A stretch of 64,000 bases of DNA from Bradyrhizobium sp. CIAT3101 (GCF_029714945.1 NZ_CP121634.1:1199001-1263000), one strand, 5' to 3'. Shown: positions 9,253-21,485, numbered from the stretch's first letter. Notes: generated by a model from the sequence alone, not told the origin. A program made the numbers and translations.

Positions 9253-9816
9253 TTACGCCCTCAAGAATTCCGACGCCTTGTACAGCGAGCGGAACGGCAG
9301 GCCGGCCGCACCAAAGGTGTCGGTGGCGCCTTCCTCGCGGTCGACCATGGTCAGCACCAGCACCACTTCGGCACCGGTCTCGCGCACGGATTCCACGGCC
9401 TTCATCGCCGAGCCGCCAGTGGTGGTGACGTCCTCGACGATCACGACGCGCTTGCCTGCAAGCGTCTCGCCCTTCGGCAAGCCTTCGATTGCTAATCTCG
9501 CGCCATGCTCCTTCGGCTTCTTGCGCACGAAGAAGGCCGCGATCGGATGGCCCTTGATCCAGGAGATCTGTGCCAGCGCGCCGGCCAGCGGCACCGCGCC
9601 CATCTCCAGCCCGCCGATGAAGTCGAGATTGTCGTCCTTCAGCGTCTCGAAAGTGAGCTCGGCGAGCAGCGTCGCGCCCTCCGGGTCCATCATGGTCGGC
9701 TTGAGGTTGAAATAGAAATCGCTCTTGCGGCCCGACGCGAGCGTCACCTCGCCCCGGCCGAAGGAGCGGCGGCGGATGATTTCGAACAGGCGGGCGCGGG
9801 AGGCAGATTTCGACAC
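9253..9816 (-). CDS. pyrE: Orotate phosphoribosyltransferase
   Basis: This enzyme transfers phosphoribose from PRPP to orotate to give OMP in pyrimidine synthesis. The protein has 187 residues from a GTG start ([11 protein letters not shown]) at 9816, preceded by a GAGGGA site. A longer reading frame to 10047 would overlap the divergent GST gene and is not needed. The PRPP-binding motif [14 protein letters not shown] is near residues 124-138, and [13 protein letters not shown] matches the family. It is divergent from the GST gene. Confidence 0.94.
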   Translation of the reverse strand: MSKSASRARLFEIIRRRSFGRGEVTLASGRKSDFYFNLKPTMMDPEGATLLAELTFETLKDDNLDFIGGLEMGAVPLAGALAQISWIKGHPIAAFFVRKKPKEHGARLAIEGLPKGETLAGKRVVIVEDVTTTGGSAMKAVESVRETGAEVVLVLTMVDREEGATDTFGAAGLPFRSLYKASEFLRA

Positions 9817-10003
9817 GGCGGTCCCTCGGGGGCGTTCTTGGAGGTGGCGGAATTTATCCGCGACGGCGGTGACATTCCAGAGGGGGCGTCCCCCGTCAAC
9901 AGGGATCGGCCATCCCGGCACGCCGGTTGTGGGGCTGCAACTTTCTGGGGTAGGTGGATGCCCGATATCCCGGGCAGAAAACTGGGCAAGGAAACAGGCA
10001 AAA

Positions 10004-10630
10004 ATGACCATCGAGCTGCACACCTGGAACACGCCGAACGGCCGCAAGATCTCGGTCGCACTGGAGGAAATGGGGCTGCCCTACAAGGTGGTCCCGGTGA
10101 ACATCTCCAAGGGCGAGCAGATGGCGCCGGGGTTCCTGAAACTCTCCCCGAACAACAAGATTCCCGCGATCCTCGACCCCGAGGGGCCGGACGGCAAGCC
10201 GGTCAGCATCTTCGAGTCCGGCGCGATCCTGCTCTATCTCGGCGAAAAGACCGGTAAATTCCTGCCGACATCGCTGGCCGGCCGGATCCCCGTCTACGAA
10301 TGGCTGATGTGGCAGATGGGCGGTTTCGGGCCGATGCCGGGCCAGGTGCACCATTTCATCGCGCTCGAGAACGAGCAGGACCGCGCCTACGGGTTGAAGC
10401 GCTACATGGCGGAGACGCGCAGGCTCTACGGCGTGCTGGACCGTCGTCTCGACGGCCGCGACTTCGTCGCCGGCGATCTTTCGGTTGCCGATTTCGCCAT
10501 TCTGGGCTGGGCCTGGCGCCACCCTCGCCACAAGGTCGAACTCGCCGACTTCCCCAACGTCAAGCGCTGGTACGACGCCCTGATGGCGCGCCCGGCCGTG
10601 AAGCGGGGGATGGAGGCGAAGCTGGATTGA
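10004..10630 (+). CDS. Glutathione S-transferase, nu class (YfcG/YghU-like)
   Basis: The protein has 208 residues from the ATG at 10004. The N-terminal thioredoxin-like domain begins [20 protein letters not shown]. The TPNG motif in place of a catalytic Cys or Ser is the hallmark of nu-class enzymes such as E. coli YfcG, which binds two glutathiones and reduces disulfides. SPNNKIPAI and [19 protein letters not shown] are glutathione-site blocks. [16 protein letters not shown] starts the helical C-domain. The earlier in-frame start at 9725 would run through pyrE and is rejected. Confidence 0.93.
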   Translation: MTIELHTWNTPNGRKISVALEEMGLPYKVVPVNISKGEQMAPGFLKLSPNNKIPAILDPEGPDGKPVSIFESGAILLYLGEKTGKFLPTSLAGRIPVYEWLMWQMGGFGPMPGQVHHFIALENEQDRAYGLKRYMAETRRLYGVLDRRLDGRDFVAGDLSVADFAILGWAWRHPRHKVELADFPNVKRWYDALMARPAVKRGMEAKLD

Positions 10631-10638
10631 GCTCTCTT

Positions 10639-10797
10639 ACCCTCCCCTGGAGGGGGAGGGTCGATCGCGCGCAGCGCGAGCGGGGTGGGGTGAAGGTGTC
10701 TCCGCGTCGAACAGCGCCCGTGGGGAGAGATCACCCCACCCCGCTGCGCATTCCGCTTCGCTACATGCGCAGCGACCCTCCCCCTCCAGGGGAGGGT
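10639..10797. repeat. Intergenic inverted repeat, family C (ACCCTCCCCTGGAGG arms)
   Basis: Perfect 25-bp inverted arms (10639-10663 and 10773-10797) rich in CCCTCC/GGAGGG enclose a region with further CACCCC/GGGGTG complementarity. It sits between convergent genes. Confidence 0.88.
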
Positions 10798-10807
10798 GAA
10801 GAAGGCC

Positions 10808-11443
10808 TCACACCTTCCGCGCTTCCACCGCCATCCGCACCGCAAGCCCGGCCAGCACGGTGCCCATCAGCCAGCGCTGCACCAGCATCCAGCTTGGCCG
10901 GCTCGCCAGGAACAGCGCGATCGATCCGGCTCCGAGGGCGATGATCGCATTGACGCTGACACTGAGCGCGATCTGGATCGCGCCCAGCACCACCGACTGC
11001 GTCAGTACGCTGCCGGCCGTGGGGTCGATGAACTGCGGCAGCAGCGCCAGATACAGCATCGCGATCTTCGGATTGAGCAGATTGGTGACGAGCCCCATCG
11101 CAAACAATTTGCGCGGGCTGTCGACCGACAGCTGCTTCACCTGGAATGGCGAGCGCCCGCCCGGCTTCACCGCCTGCCAGGCGAGCCACAGCATGTAGCC
11201 GGCGCCGGCGAAGCGCAGCGCATCATAAGCGAAGGGAATCGCGAGCAGCAGCGCGGTGATGCCGAATGCCGCGCACAGCATGTAGAACACGAATCCCAGC
11301 GCGACGCCGCCGAGCGAGACGATGCCGGCCGCCGGCCCCTGCGTGATCGAGCGCGAGATCAGATAGATCATGTTCGGCCCGGGCGTGAGCACGAGACCGA
11401 GGCAGACGAGGGCGAAGCCGAGCAGGGCGGAGGTGTGGGGCAT
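10808..11443 (-). CDS. LysE/RhtB family amino-acid exporter
   Basis: An inner-membrane protein of 211 residues with about six hydrophobic segments. The N-terminal family signature is LTPGPNMIYLISRS, followed by GIVSLGGVALGFVFYML. NLLNPKIAMLYLALLPQFID is also typical. Members export lysine, homoserine, threonine or related amino acids. The exact substrate is not predictable. The start MPHTSALLGF at 11443 is favoured; an upstream extension contains no recognisable protein. Confidence 0.9.
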   Translation of the reverse strand: MPHTSALLGFALVCLGLVLTPGPNMIYLISRSITQGPAAGIVSLGGVALGFVFYMLCAAFGITALLLAIPFAYDALRFAGAGYMLWLAWQAVKPGGRSPFQVKQLSVDSPRKLFAMGLVTNLLNPKIAMLYLALLPQFIDPTAGSVLTQSVVLGAIQIALSVSVNAIIALGAGSIALFLASRPSWMLVQRWLMGTVLAGLAVRMAVEARKV

Positions 11444-11537
11444 GATGAACCGGTGCGGGAGATGCACGCCTTCTAATACGCGCAACGCCGTGGGGCCATC
11501 GCGCAATTGCACGGAGGACAATTCGCGTTCGCGGGTC

Positions 11538-12077
11538 CTACGCCTCTGCCTGCACGGTGGCGATGAACGAAGCAAAGCTCTCCATTGCCAGACGCAACGG
11601 CTCGGCAAGTGTAGGATCGGCGACGATGCTGTGCTCGTCCCAGGCGCCACCGAGCAACGGCAACGTCACGCAGGCCTCCGTGGCGAGCCGGACCGACATC
11701 GTCTCCAGCGTCAGCGTCAGGGCGGCAAGCGCGTGCGTCGCCCGTGGCGACGTGTTGATCAAGGCAACCGGCTTGTCGGGAAATTCGTGGCTGCCGACCA
11801 GCCAGTCGAGCGCGTTCTTCAGCACGCCCGCGACGCCGCGGGCATATTCGGGGCTCGAGATCAGCAGGCCATCGACGCTCCCGATCAGCGCGCGCATCGC
11901 TCCGACCGGCGCAGGCACATTATCGCCATCTAGATCCGGATTGAAGAAGGGCAGGTCCGCAATTCCCTCGAACAGGATCACCTCGACACCAGCAGGCGCG
12001 AGCCGCGCGGCCGCGCGCAGGACTGCGGTATTGCTCGAACCTGCACGCAGGCTGCCGGAGATGGTGGCGATCTTCAT
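11538..12077 (-). CDS. NAD(P)H-dependent FMN reductase
   Basis: A flavodoxin-fold reductase of 179 residues. The FMN phosphate loop is GSLRAGSSNTAVL at the N-terminus, and ISSPEYARGVAGVLKNALDW is the second family block. Members reduce FMN, quinones, azo dyes or chromate with NAD(P)H. The gene starts 11 bp after the polA stop on the same strand, so the two are probably co-transcribed. Confidence 0.9.
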   Translation of the reverse strand: MKIATISGSLRAGSSNTAVLRAAARLAPAGVEVILFEGIADLPFFNPDLDGDNVPAPVGAMRALIGSVDGLLISSPEYARGVAGVLKNALDWLVGSHEFPDKPVALINTSPRATHALAALTLTLETMSVRLATEACVTLPLLGGAWDEHSIVADPTLAEPLRLAMESFASFIATVQAEA

Positions 12078-12088
12078 CGCGACGACCG

Positions 12089-15000
12089 TCAGTGCGCCTC
12101 GTCCCAATTGTTCGCCGCGCGCGCGTCGACATGCAGCGGCACCGACAGCAGCACGGCCGGGAATGGCGCGTCCTGCATGACGTGCTGCACGACGGGCAGC
12201 GTCTTCTCGACTTCCGCGTCGGGCACCTCGAAGATCAATTCGTCATGCACCTGGAGCAGCATCTGCGCCGAGAGTTTCTTCTCGGCCAGCGCGTCCTCCA
12301 CGCGCGTCATGGCGCGGCGGATGATGTCGGCGGCGGTGCCCTGGAGACGCGCGTTGATCGCGGCGCGCTCGTTGAAGGCGCGCACCGAGGCGTTGGAGGC
12401 CTTGATGTCGGGATAGTGGCATTTGCGGCCGAACAGCGTGGTGACGTAGCCGTGCTGCCGGCAGAAATCCCGTGTCTCGTCCATATAGGCGCGGATGCCG
12501 GGGAAGCGCTCGAAGTACTTCTTGATGTAGGCCGAGGCTTCCTCGCGGGCGATGCCGAGCTGGTTGGCGAGGCCGAACGCCGAGATGCCGTAGATGATGC
12601 CGAAATTGATCGCCTTGGCGCGGCGGCGGATCTCGCTCGGCATGCCCTTGATCGGCACGCCGAACATTTCGGACGCGGTCATCGCGTGAATGTCGAGCCC
12701 ATCGCGGAACGCCTGCTTCAGCACGGGAATGTCGGCGATCTCCGCCAGCAGCCGTAGCTCGATCTGCGAATAGTCCGCGGACACGAGCTTGTGCCCCGGC
12801 GTCGCGATGAAGGCGCGGCGGATTTTTCGGCCGTCCTCGGTGCGCACCGGGATGTTCTGCAGGTTCGGCTCGTTCGAGGACAGCCGGCCCGTCGTGGTCG
12901 CGGCCAGCGCGTAGGTCGTGTGGACGCGATGGGTCTGCGGATTGACATAGGTCGGCAGCGCGTCGGTGTAGGTCGATTTCAGTTTCGAGACCTGGCGCCA
13001 CTCCAAAATCTTCCGCGGAAAATCGTGGCCCTGCTCGGCGAGCTCGTCCAGCACCTGCGCCGTGGTCGACCACGCGCCGGTCTTGGTCTTGGTGCCGCCG
13101 GAGAGTCCCATCTTGCCGAACAGGATGTCGCCGATCTGCTTGGGGCTGCCGACATTGACGGGCTCGCCCGCGATCTCCTGGATCTCGGCCTCGACGCGCG
13201 CCGCGGTCTGGGCGAAGTCCCCGGACAGACGCGACAGCACCTGGCGGTCGATCGAGATGCCGCGCCGCTCCATCCGCGCAAGCACGGAGACCAGCGGCCG
13301 CTCCAGCGTCTCGTAGACGGTGGCCATGTGTTCGGCTGTGAGGCGCGGCTTCAGCACGCGCCAGACACGCAGGGCGATGTCGGCGCCTTCGGTCGACAGT
13401 GGCGCGGCCTTGTCGATCGGCACCTGGTCGAAGGTGATCTTGCCCTTGCCGCTGCCGAGCAGCTCGCTCTCCTTCAGCATGGCGTGACCGAACCAGCGCT
13501 CGGACAACGAGTCCAGCTCATGCGAGCCCCGACCGGCGTCCAGCACGTAGGAGATCAGTTTCGCATCGTCGGCGTTGCGCAAGGTGATGCCGTGTTGCGC
13601 CAGCATCACGGCGGCGAATTTGACGTCGAAGCCGATCTTGAGGATGCCCGCCGATTCCAGCACCGGGCGCAGTGCTTCGATCGCATCTGCATGCTTGACC
13701 TGATCCGGCGCAAGGCCCGCGTCGAACAGGCCGCCGTCGCCGCCGGACTGCTTGTGCGCCAACGGCACATAGCAGGCCTCGTTCGGCGCCAGCGCCAGCG
13801 CGATGCCGCAGAGATCGGCCTGCATGGGATCGATCGAGTTCGCCTTGATCTCAATTGCGACATGACCGGCATCATGGATGCGCGCGATGAAGGCGTTGAG
13901 CTCGTTCAGCGACTTGATCGCCTGGTACTTGGTACGATCGACCGGAAGCTTGCGCAGCGCCTCTTCGCGCGCGGCGGCAAGCGAGATCGGCGCGCCCTTG
14001 AGGCTCGCCGATTTGTCGCCCTTGTCGCCACCCTTCGCGGGGATCGCAGGAGCCGCGAACAGATCGCCTGACGTCTCGGACGACTTTGCCTTCGTGCTGT
14101 CGCCGCCTCGCGCCCCGCTGCTGTTCGACGCATCCGCGTCGACATTGGCGGGATCGATCTGCGAATAGTCGGCGACGCGGCGCGTGAGCGTGGTGAATTC
14201 CATCGCCTTGAGGAAGGCGATCAGCTTGCGTGCATCCGGTTCGTGGACGGCGAGGTCATCGAGCGGCACCTCGAGATCAACCTTGTCGTCGAGCAGCACG
14301 AGCTGGCGCGAGACGCGCGCCTTCTCGGCATTCTCGATCAGCGCTTCGCGCCGCTTCGGCTGCTTGATCTCAGTGGCGCGGAACAGGAGCTGTTCGAGGT
14401 CGCCATATTCGACGATCAGCTGCGCCGCGGTCTTGATGCCGATCCCGGGCACTCCCGGCACATTGTCGGTGGAATCGCCGGCCAGCGCCTGGACTTCGAC
14501 CACCTTCTCCGGCGGCACGCCGAACTTCTCGATCACCTCGGGAATCCCGATGCGGCGATCCTTCATGGTGTCGTACATCGTGATCTTGTCGTTCACGAGC
14601 TGCATCAGATCCTTGTCGGAGGACACGATGGTCGTGTGGGCGCCGCGGTCGCTGGCCTGCCGCGCATAGGTCGCGATGAGATCGTCGGCCTCGAAACCGC
14701 CTTGCTCCAGGCAGGGCAGGTCGAAGGCGCGCACGGCTTCGCGGATCAGGGCGAATTGCGGGATCAGATCGTCAGGCGCCGGCGGCCGGTGCGCCTTGTA
14801 ATCGGGGTAGATCTTGTTGCGGAACGTGACTTCCGACTTGTCGAACACGATGGCGAGATGTGTCGGCCGGTTGTCGGCGGGCATGTCGCGCAACAGCTTC
14901 CACAGCATGTTGCAGAAACCCAGCACGGCATTGACTTGCAGCCCGTCGGACTTGCGGTTGAGCGGCGGCAGCGCGTGATAGGCGCGGAAGATGTAACCGG

Positions 15001-15127
15001 AACCGTCGACCAGGAAGATGTGGTCGCCCTTGCCGGCCGCCTTCGCCGCGACCGGTTTGGCAGCAGCTGTCGCAGCAGAGGATTTGGTGTCGGCTTTGGC
15101 GGAGGTCTTCGGGGAGGTTTTTGGCAT
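12089..15127 (-). CDS. polA: DNA polymerase I
   Basis: The protein has 1012 residues and three domains. A Lys/Ala-rich N-terminal extension of about 35 residues precedes the 5'-3' exonuclease (FLVDGSGYIFRAYHAL; GFEADDLIATYA). A low-complexity linker at about 330-400 leads to the 3'-5' exonuclease fold, whose acidic residues are not conserved: IEIKA replaces FDTET near 424, KFAAVM lacks Asp near 502, and TEGAD replaces AEDAD near 578. The polymerase domain is intact, with SADYSQIELRLLAEI (motif A), RRRAKAINFGIIYGIS (motif B) and VHDELIFEV (motif C). The protein should fill gaps and remove RNA primers but probably cannot proofread. Confidence 0.97.
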   Translation of the reverse strand: MPKTSPKTSAKADTKSSAATAAAKPVAAKAAGKGDHIFLVDGSGYIFRAYHALPPLNRKSDGLQVNAVLGFCNMLWKLLRDMPADNRPTHLAIVFDKSEVTFRNKIYPDYKAHRPPAPDDLIPQFALIREAVRAFDLPCLEQGGFEADDLIATYARQASDRGAHTTIVSSDKDLMQLVNDKITMYDTMKDRRIGIPEVIEKFGVPPEKVVEVQALAGDSTDNVPGVPGIGIKTAAQLIVEYGDLEQLLFRATEIKQPKRREALIENAEKARVSRQLVLLDDKVDLEVPLDDLAVHEPDARKLIAFLKAMEFTTLTRRVADYSQIDPANVDADASNSSGARGGDSTKAKSSETSGDLFAAPAIPAKGGDKGDKSASLKGAPISLAAAREEALRKLPVDRTKYQAIKSLNELNAFIARIHDAGHVAIEIKANSIDPMQADLCGIALALAPNEACYVPLAHKQSGGDGGLFDAGLAPDQVKHADAIEALRPVLESAGILKIGFDVKFAAVMLAQHGITLRNADDAKLISYVLDAGRGSHELDSLSERWFGHAMLKESELLGSGKGKITFDQVPIDKAAPLSTEGADIALRVWRVLKPRLTAEHMATVYETLERPLVSVLARMERRGISIDRQVLSRLSGDFAQTAARVEAEIQEIAGEPVNVGSPKQIGDILFGKMGLSGGTKTKTGAWSTTAQVLDELAEQGHDFPRKILEWRQVSKLKSTYTDALPTYVNPQTHRVHTTYALAATTTGRLSSNEPNLQNIPVRTEDGRKIRRAFIATPGHKLVSADYSQIELRLLAEIADIPVLKQAFRDGLDIHAMTASEMFGVPIKGMPSEIRRRAKAINFGIIYGISAFGLANQLGIAREEASAYIKKYFERFPGIRAYMDETRDFCRQHGYVTTLFGRKCHYPDIKASNASVRAFNERAAINARLQGTAADIIRRAMTRVEDALAEKKLSAQMLLQVHDELIFEVPDAEVEKTLPVVQHVMQDAPFPAVLLSVPLHVDARAANNWDEAH

Positions 15128-15207
15128 GGCCGCAATGTATGAATTTTTGCGGCAAAAGACAGCCTTGGGAGGGGGATTTTTGCCCTGCCGGAGCCGCTAT
15201 CCCCACT

Positions 15208-15329
15208 GTCATTCCCCGCGAAAGCGGGGAATCCAGTACGCCGCGGTCTATCGGTCGACAACGACTGTCTCTGGAATACTGGGTCGCCCGGTCCTAGTGC
15301 GCAATTGCGCACTGGCCGGGCGACGACAG
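15208..15329. repeat. Composite intergenic repeat, family D, with inner palindrome
   Basis: A first hairpin, GTCATTCCCCGCGAAAGCGG, is followed by a conserved ATCCAGTACGCCGCGG stretch. A second hairpin, CGCCCGGTC...GGCCGGGCG, follows. The loop of the second hairpin contains the extra palindrome GTGCGCAATTGCGCAC, which the copies at 23018 and 41755 lack. Confidence 0.85.
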
Positions 15330-15337
15330 CGAGAATG

Positions 15338-16405
15338 CTACTCCGCCGCCTGCAACACCGCGCCGGCCTTCTTCGGCGCGATCCAGAATGCATCTGGCCG
15401 CTCGAACAGGAAGTGCGCATTGAACCGCAGAGCCAGCCGCCAGATCGCGAGCGATCCGAGCACGCCGACGATGGTGACGATCAGCGACACCGTGCCGATG
15501 TCCGGGATGATGCCGCTGCGCAGCAGCAGCGTGCGTGTCGCCGCCATCGGCAGGAAGAAGGCGAGATAGATCACGATCGAATGCTCGCCACAGAAGCGGA
15601 AGACATTCAGCCAATGCATGCGGGCGAGCAGCGTGCCCGACGTGATGATGGCACATGCGCCGGCGAAGCCGAGCACGAGCGAGACGATCTTCCATTCGCT
15701 GGCGCCGTACGCGACGAGGCCGGCATTGACCAGCGCCCAACTCGCGAGCGCCGCAAGCGCGCGTGCGGGATGGCTGCGCGCGCGGTCCGACAATGCGAAC
15801 ACGTAGGGCGCGAACAGATAGCCCGAATAGAAATAGACGAAGCGCGCGCAGAACTCGTCGATCGCGGTCCAGCCGGTCGTGACGCGCGCCGTCTCCAGCG
15901 CGGCCGCCACGAGCCAGATCGCGGGTGCGGGGATTCGCCGTGTCAGTTTTGTGACGACGAAGAAGATCGGCAGCAGGTAGATGAACCAGAGCGTGCCGAA
16001 CGGCTCGATGAAGGATTCGAGATAGAGCAGGCCAGCGTCGCGCCAGCTGGATTCGGCCGCGAAAGCGGGTGCCTTGAAGGCGAACTGGATTGTCACCCAG
16101 ACGACATAAAAATAAGCGAAATGCACAACCTTGCGATCGAGATAGGTTCGCCAGTCCCGATCGATCACCAGCGGCAGGAACAGGCCCGAAATCAGGAAGA
16201 AGTCCGGCATCCGGAACGGCTTTGCGAAGGCCACCAGGACATGCATGAAACCGGTCTCGCCGGCGGCGAGTTCGACCCCAAGCACCGAATGCATCATCAC
16301 GACCATGACGATGCAGATGCCCTTGGCATAGTCGACCCAATCGACACGCGCAGCGGCCGGGCCCCTGGTGCCCCCGCTCGCGGCGATTGTGCCTGTTGAT
16401 GCCAT
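15338..16405 (-). CDS. Acyltransferase 3 family membrane protein
   Basis: An integral membrane protein of 355 residues with about ten hydrophobic segments. The N-terminal motif RVDWVDYAKGICIVMVVMMH contains the conserved histidine of the acyltransferase 3 (OafA/NodX-type) family, and PDFFLISGLFLP follows as expected. These enzymes O-acylate surface polysaccharides or lipids in the inner membrane. The ugd gene lies divergently 193 bp away, which fits a role in exopolysaccharide or O-antigen decoration, but this is inference. Confidence 0.85.
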   Translation of the reverse strand: MASTGTIAASGGTRGPAAARVDWVDYAKGICIVMVVMMHSVLGVELAAGETGFMHVLVAFAKPFRMPDFFLISGLFLPLVIDRDWRTYLDRKVVHFAYFYVVWVTIQFAFKAPAFAAESSWRDAGLLYLESFIEPFGTLWFIYLLPIFFVVTKLTRRIPAPAIWLVAAALETARVTTGWTAIDEFCARFVYFYSGYLFAPYVFALSDRARSHPARALAALASWALVNAGLVAYGASEWKIVSLVLGFAGACAIITSGTLLARMHWLNVFRFCGEHSIVIYLAFFLPMAATRTLLLRSGIIPDIGTVSLIVTIVGVLGSLAIWRLALRFNAHFLFERPDAFWIAPKKAGAVLQAAE

Positions 16406-16598
16406 GGTGTCCCGTTTCGAGGCGTGTTCCGCCCGGTCCTGTGTGGGCGTGGGGCAGTGTGGGGCCTTGTGGTTTCCGACTTCTTTACCGGTACAAATCG
16501 CGTGCCGGTTTCTGAGCGCAGGCTCTTCCTTCCCGACGGGAAAATGCTAAACCGCCCCCGGATTGGGGTTTCGTTAACCAAGACAGACAGGGTCTTCT

Positions 16599-17915
16599 AT
16601 GCGCATCACGATGATCGGCACGGGTTACGTGGGACTGGTGTCCGGAGCCTGCTTTGCTGATTTCGGTCACGACGTCATTTGTGTCGACAAGGACGAGAAG
16701 AAGATCGCCAGCCTTCACCGCGGCGAGATCCCGATCTACGAACCTGGGCTCGACGAGCTGGTTGCGAACAACGTCAAGGCCAGGCGCCTGAGCTTCACCA
16801 CTGACCTGTCGAAGCCGGTCGCGGATGCCGATGCCGTGTTCATCGCGGTCGGCACACCGTCGCGTCGCGGCGATGGCCACGCCGATCTTTCCTATGTCTA
16901 CGCTGCCGCGAAGGAGATCGCGCAGTCGCTGTCCGGCTTCACCGTCGTGGTGACGAAGTCCACCGTTCCGGTCGGCACTGGTGACGAGGTCGAGCGCATC
17001 ATCCGCGAGGCCAATCCCAAGGCCGACGTCGTCGTCGCCTCCAATCCGGAGTTCCTGCGCGAGGGCGCCGCGATCCGCGACTTCAAGTTCCCCGATCGCG
17101 TCGTGGTCGGCACGTCCGACGAGCGCGGCCGCAAGGTGATGGGCGACATCTATCGCCCGTTGTCGCTGAACCAGGCGCCGCTGATGTTCACCGCGCGCCG
17201 CACCGCCGAGATGATCAAATACGCCGCCAACGCGTTCCTCGCGACCAAGATCACCTTCATCAACGAGATCGCGGACCTCTCGGAAAAGGTCGGCGCCAAC
17301 GTCCAGGAAGTCGCGCGCGGCATCGGCCTCGATAACCGCATCGGCACAAAATTCCTGCATGCCGGTCCGGGCTTCGGCGGCTCCTGCTTCCCGAAGGACA
17401 CCAAGGCGCTGATCAAGATCGCGCAGGATTACGACGTGAGCTTGCGCATCGTCGAATCCGTGCTGGCGGTCAACGAGAACCGCAAGCGGGCGATGGCACG
17501 GAAAGTCAGCCAGGCGCTCGGCGGCTCCTTGCGCGGCAAGACCATCGCCGTGCTCGGCCTCACCTTCAAGCCCGACACCGACGACATGCGCGATGCGCCG
17601 TCGATTCCGCTGGTCACCGGCCTCCTCGACATGGGCGCAAAGGTGAAGGCGTTCGACCCGGTCGGCATGGAGCAGGCCAAGGGCGAACTGCCCAGCATCG
17701 CCTATAGCGAGGACGCCTATTCCTGCGCCCAGGGTGCCGATGCGCTGGTCGTCGTCACCGAATGGGTGCAATTCCGAGGTCTCGATCTCGACCGGCTGAA
17801 GAGCGTCATGGCGCAGCCCGTCGTGGTCGACCTCCGCAACATCTTCAGCCCCGAAGACATGGCTGCTGCCGGCTTCACCTATGAGAGCGTTGGCCGGCCG
17901 TCGGTTCAGGGCTGA
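16599..17915 (+). CDS. ugd: UDP-glucose 6-dehydrogenase
   Basis: This enzyme oxidises UDP-glucose to UDP-glucuronate with two NAD+, supplying uronic acid for exopolysaccharide, capsule or LPS. The protein has 438 residues. The Rossmann motif IGTGYVGLVSGACFA is at the N-terminus. VGTPSRRGDG and STVPVGTG are family blocks. The catalytic cysteine is in FGGSCFPKDTKAL, near residue 264. It is divergent from the acyltransferase gene, and rhizobial homologues are also called rkpK. Confidence 0.96.
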   Translation: MRITMIGTGYVGLVSGACFADFGHDVICVDKDEKKIASLHRGEIPIYEPGLDELVANNVKARRLSFTTDLSKPVADADAVFIAVGTPSRRGDGHADLSYVYAAAKEIAQSLSGFTVVVTKSTVPVGTGDEVERIIREANPKADVVVASNPEFLREGAAIRDFKFPDRVVVGTSDERGRKVMGDIYRPLSLNQAPLMFTARRTAEMIKYAANAFLATKITFINEIADLSEKVGANVQEVARGIGLDNRIGTKFLHAGPGFGGSCFPKDTKALIKIAQDYDVSLRIVESVLAVNENRKRAMARKVSQALGGSLRGKTIAVLGLTFKPDTDDMRDAPSIPLVTGLLDMGAKVKAFDPVGMEQAKGELPSIAYSEDAYSCAQGADALVVVTEWVQFRGLDLDRLKSVMAQPVVVDLRNIFSPEDMAAAGFTYESVGRPSVQG

Positions 17916-17930
17916 TAGCCACATATGATT

Positions 17931-18045
17931 GTCATACCCCGCGAAGGCGGGGTATCCAGTACGCTGGGATCTTCGGAATGGCCGGGATCCGACATGACTG
18001 GATCGTCTGCCCCGGCGCATAATTGCGCACACGGCGGACGATGAC
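17931..18045. repeat. Composite intergenic repeat, family D variant
   Basis: It starts GTCATACCCCGCGAAGGCGG, followed by GGTATCCAGTACGCTGGG, and ends with CGTCTGCC...GGCGGACGATGAC. It carries the near-palindrome GCGCATAATTGCGCAC, matching the unusual inner palindrome of the copy at 15208. It ends only 12 bp before the hrpB start. Confidence 0.8.
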
Positions 18046-18057
18046 GGACCGAGACTT

Positions 18058-20532
<2,475 letters not shown>

Positions 20533-20540
20533 AAGTGTCG

Positions 20541-20655
20541 ACCCTCATGGTGAGGAGCGCGGAACGCGCGTCTCGAACCATGCAGGCCCAGCTCTCGCCC
20601 GTGGCCATCCTTCGAGACGCCCGCTTTCAGCGGGCTCCTCAGGATGAGGACGGGT
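20541..20655. repeat. Intergenic inverted repeat, family E (ACCCTCATGGTGAGGAGC)
   Basis: Left part ACCCTCATGGTGAGGAGCGC followed by CGTCTCGAACCATG; right part CATCCTTCGAGACGC followed by GGGCTCCTCAGGATGAGG. The outer and inner segments are imperfectly complementary. The 239-bp space between hrpB and the aspartic protease holds only this element and the downstream promoter region. Confidence 0.82.
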
Positions 20656-20771
20656 CGCATTAACCGTACGCTCATCCTTTTCGTCAAAATAGCACCGGCT
20701 CGGCCGCGGCGTCGCTCGCGAACGGGCGTGCCGCGTGGTGAAATCGAGCGTTCCGGCTCGGAAGTGGTGTG

Positions 20772-21284
20772 ATGCGTAATATTATGATCATCGCGGCCGT
20801 CATGATCGGCCTCGGCACTTTCATGGCGCAGATGGCGGACAAGATGAGCTCCGCCTCCGCCACGTCGGCGCCGCAGACGACGGTCGCGGTTGCCACCGTG
20901 GCGCCGGTCGGCGGCCGCAGCCTCAACATTCCCCGCGATGGCCGTGGCCACTTCCAGACCGAAGGCCGCATCGACGGCCAGCGCATCGGCTTCATGGTCG
21001 ACACCGGCGCCTCCGTGGTGGCGCTGAACGAAACCTCGGCCGCCCGCTTCGGACTGCGTCCTTCGCGCAGCGACTACAACGCCACCGTCACCACCGCCAA
21101 CGGCACTATCAAGGCCGCGCGCACCCGCATCGCCATGCTGGATGTCGGCGGCCTCATCGTGCGCGACGTCGATGCCATGGTGCTGCCGGATGAAGCGTTG
21201 TCCGAGAATCTGCTTGGCCTCTCCTTCCTGTCCCGCCTGAAGCGTTTCGAATACGCCAACGGGCAGATGGTGCTGCAGCAGTAA
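20772..21284 (+). CDS. TIGR02281-type retropepsin-like aspartic protease, membrane anchored
   Basis: The protein has 170 residues. An N-terminal hydrophobic segment (IMIIAAVMIGLGTFMA) likely anchors it, with the catalytic domain in the periplasm. The single active-site motif is FMVDTGASVVALNE, so it must dimerise like retropepsins. The second conserved block LGLSFLSRLKRFEYANGQMVL closes the domain. Substrates in alphaproteobacteria are not known to me. GTG at 20769 and ATG at 20772 are adjacent possible starts; ATG is chosen. Confidence 0.9.
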   Translation: MRNIMIIAAVMIGLGTFMAQMADKMSSASATSAPQTTVAVATVAPVGGRSLNIPRDGRGHFQTEGRIDGQRIGFMVDTGASVVALNETSAARFGLRPSRSDYNATVTTANGTIKAARTRIAMLDVGGLIVRDVDAMVLPDEALSENLLGLSFLSRLKRFEYANGQMVLQQ

Positions 21285-21485
21285 AAGCGCCTTGTCGCAC
21301 TGACGAACCGCCATTCGCACGAATTTCCTGGGACGGCCCCAAGCGGAAGGTCGCGCGCCCGGCCGCGCTTTTCCGTTACCAAACTGCCGCAATTATCGGC
21401 CATAAGCCTTCATTCCCGCCTTCCGCTGCGGCCCGGCATTCGCTAAGGCTGCACCAAATCCTGCCCTTTTCACGAGATTGTCTCA

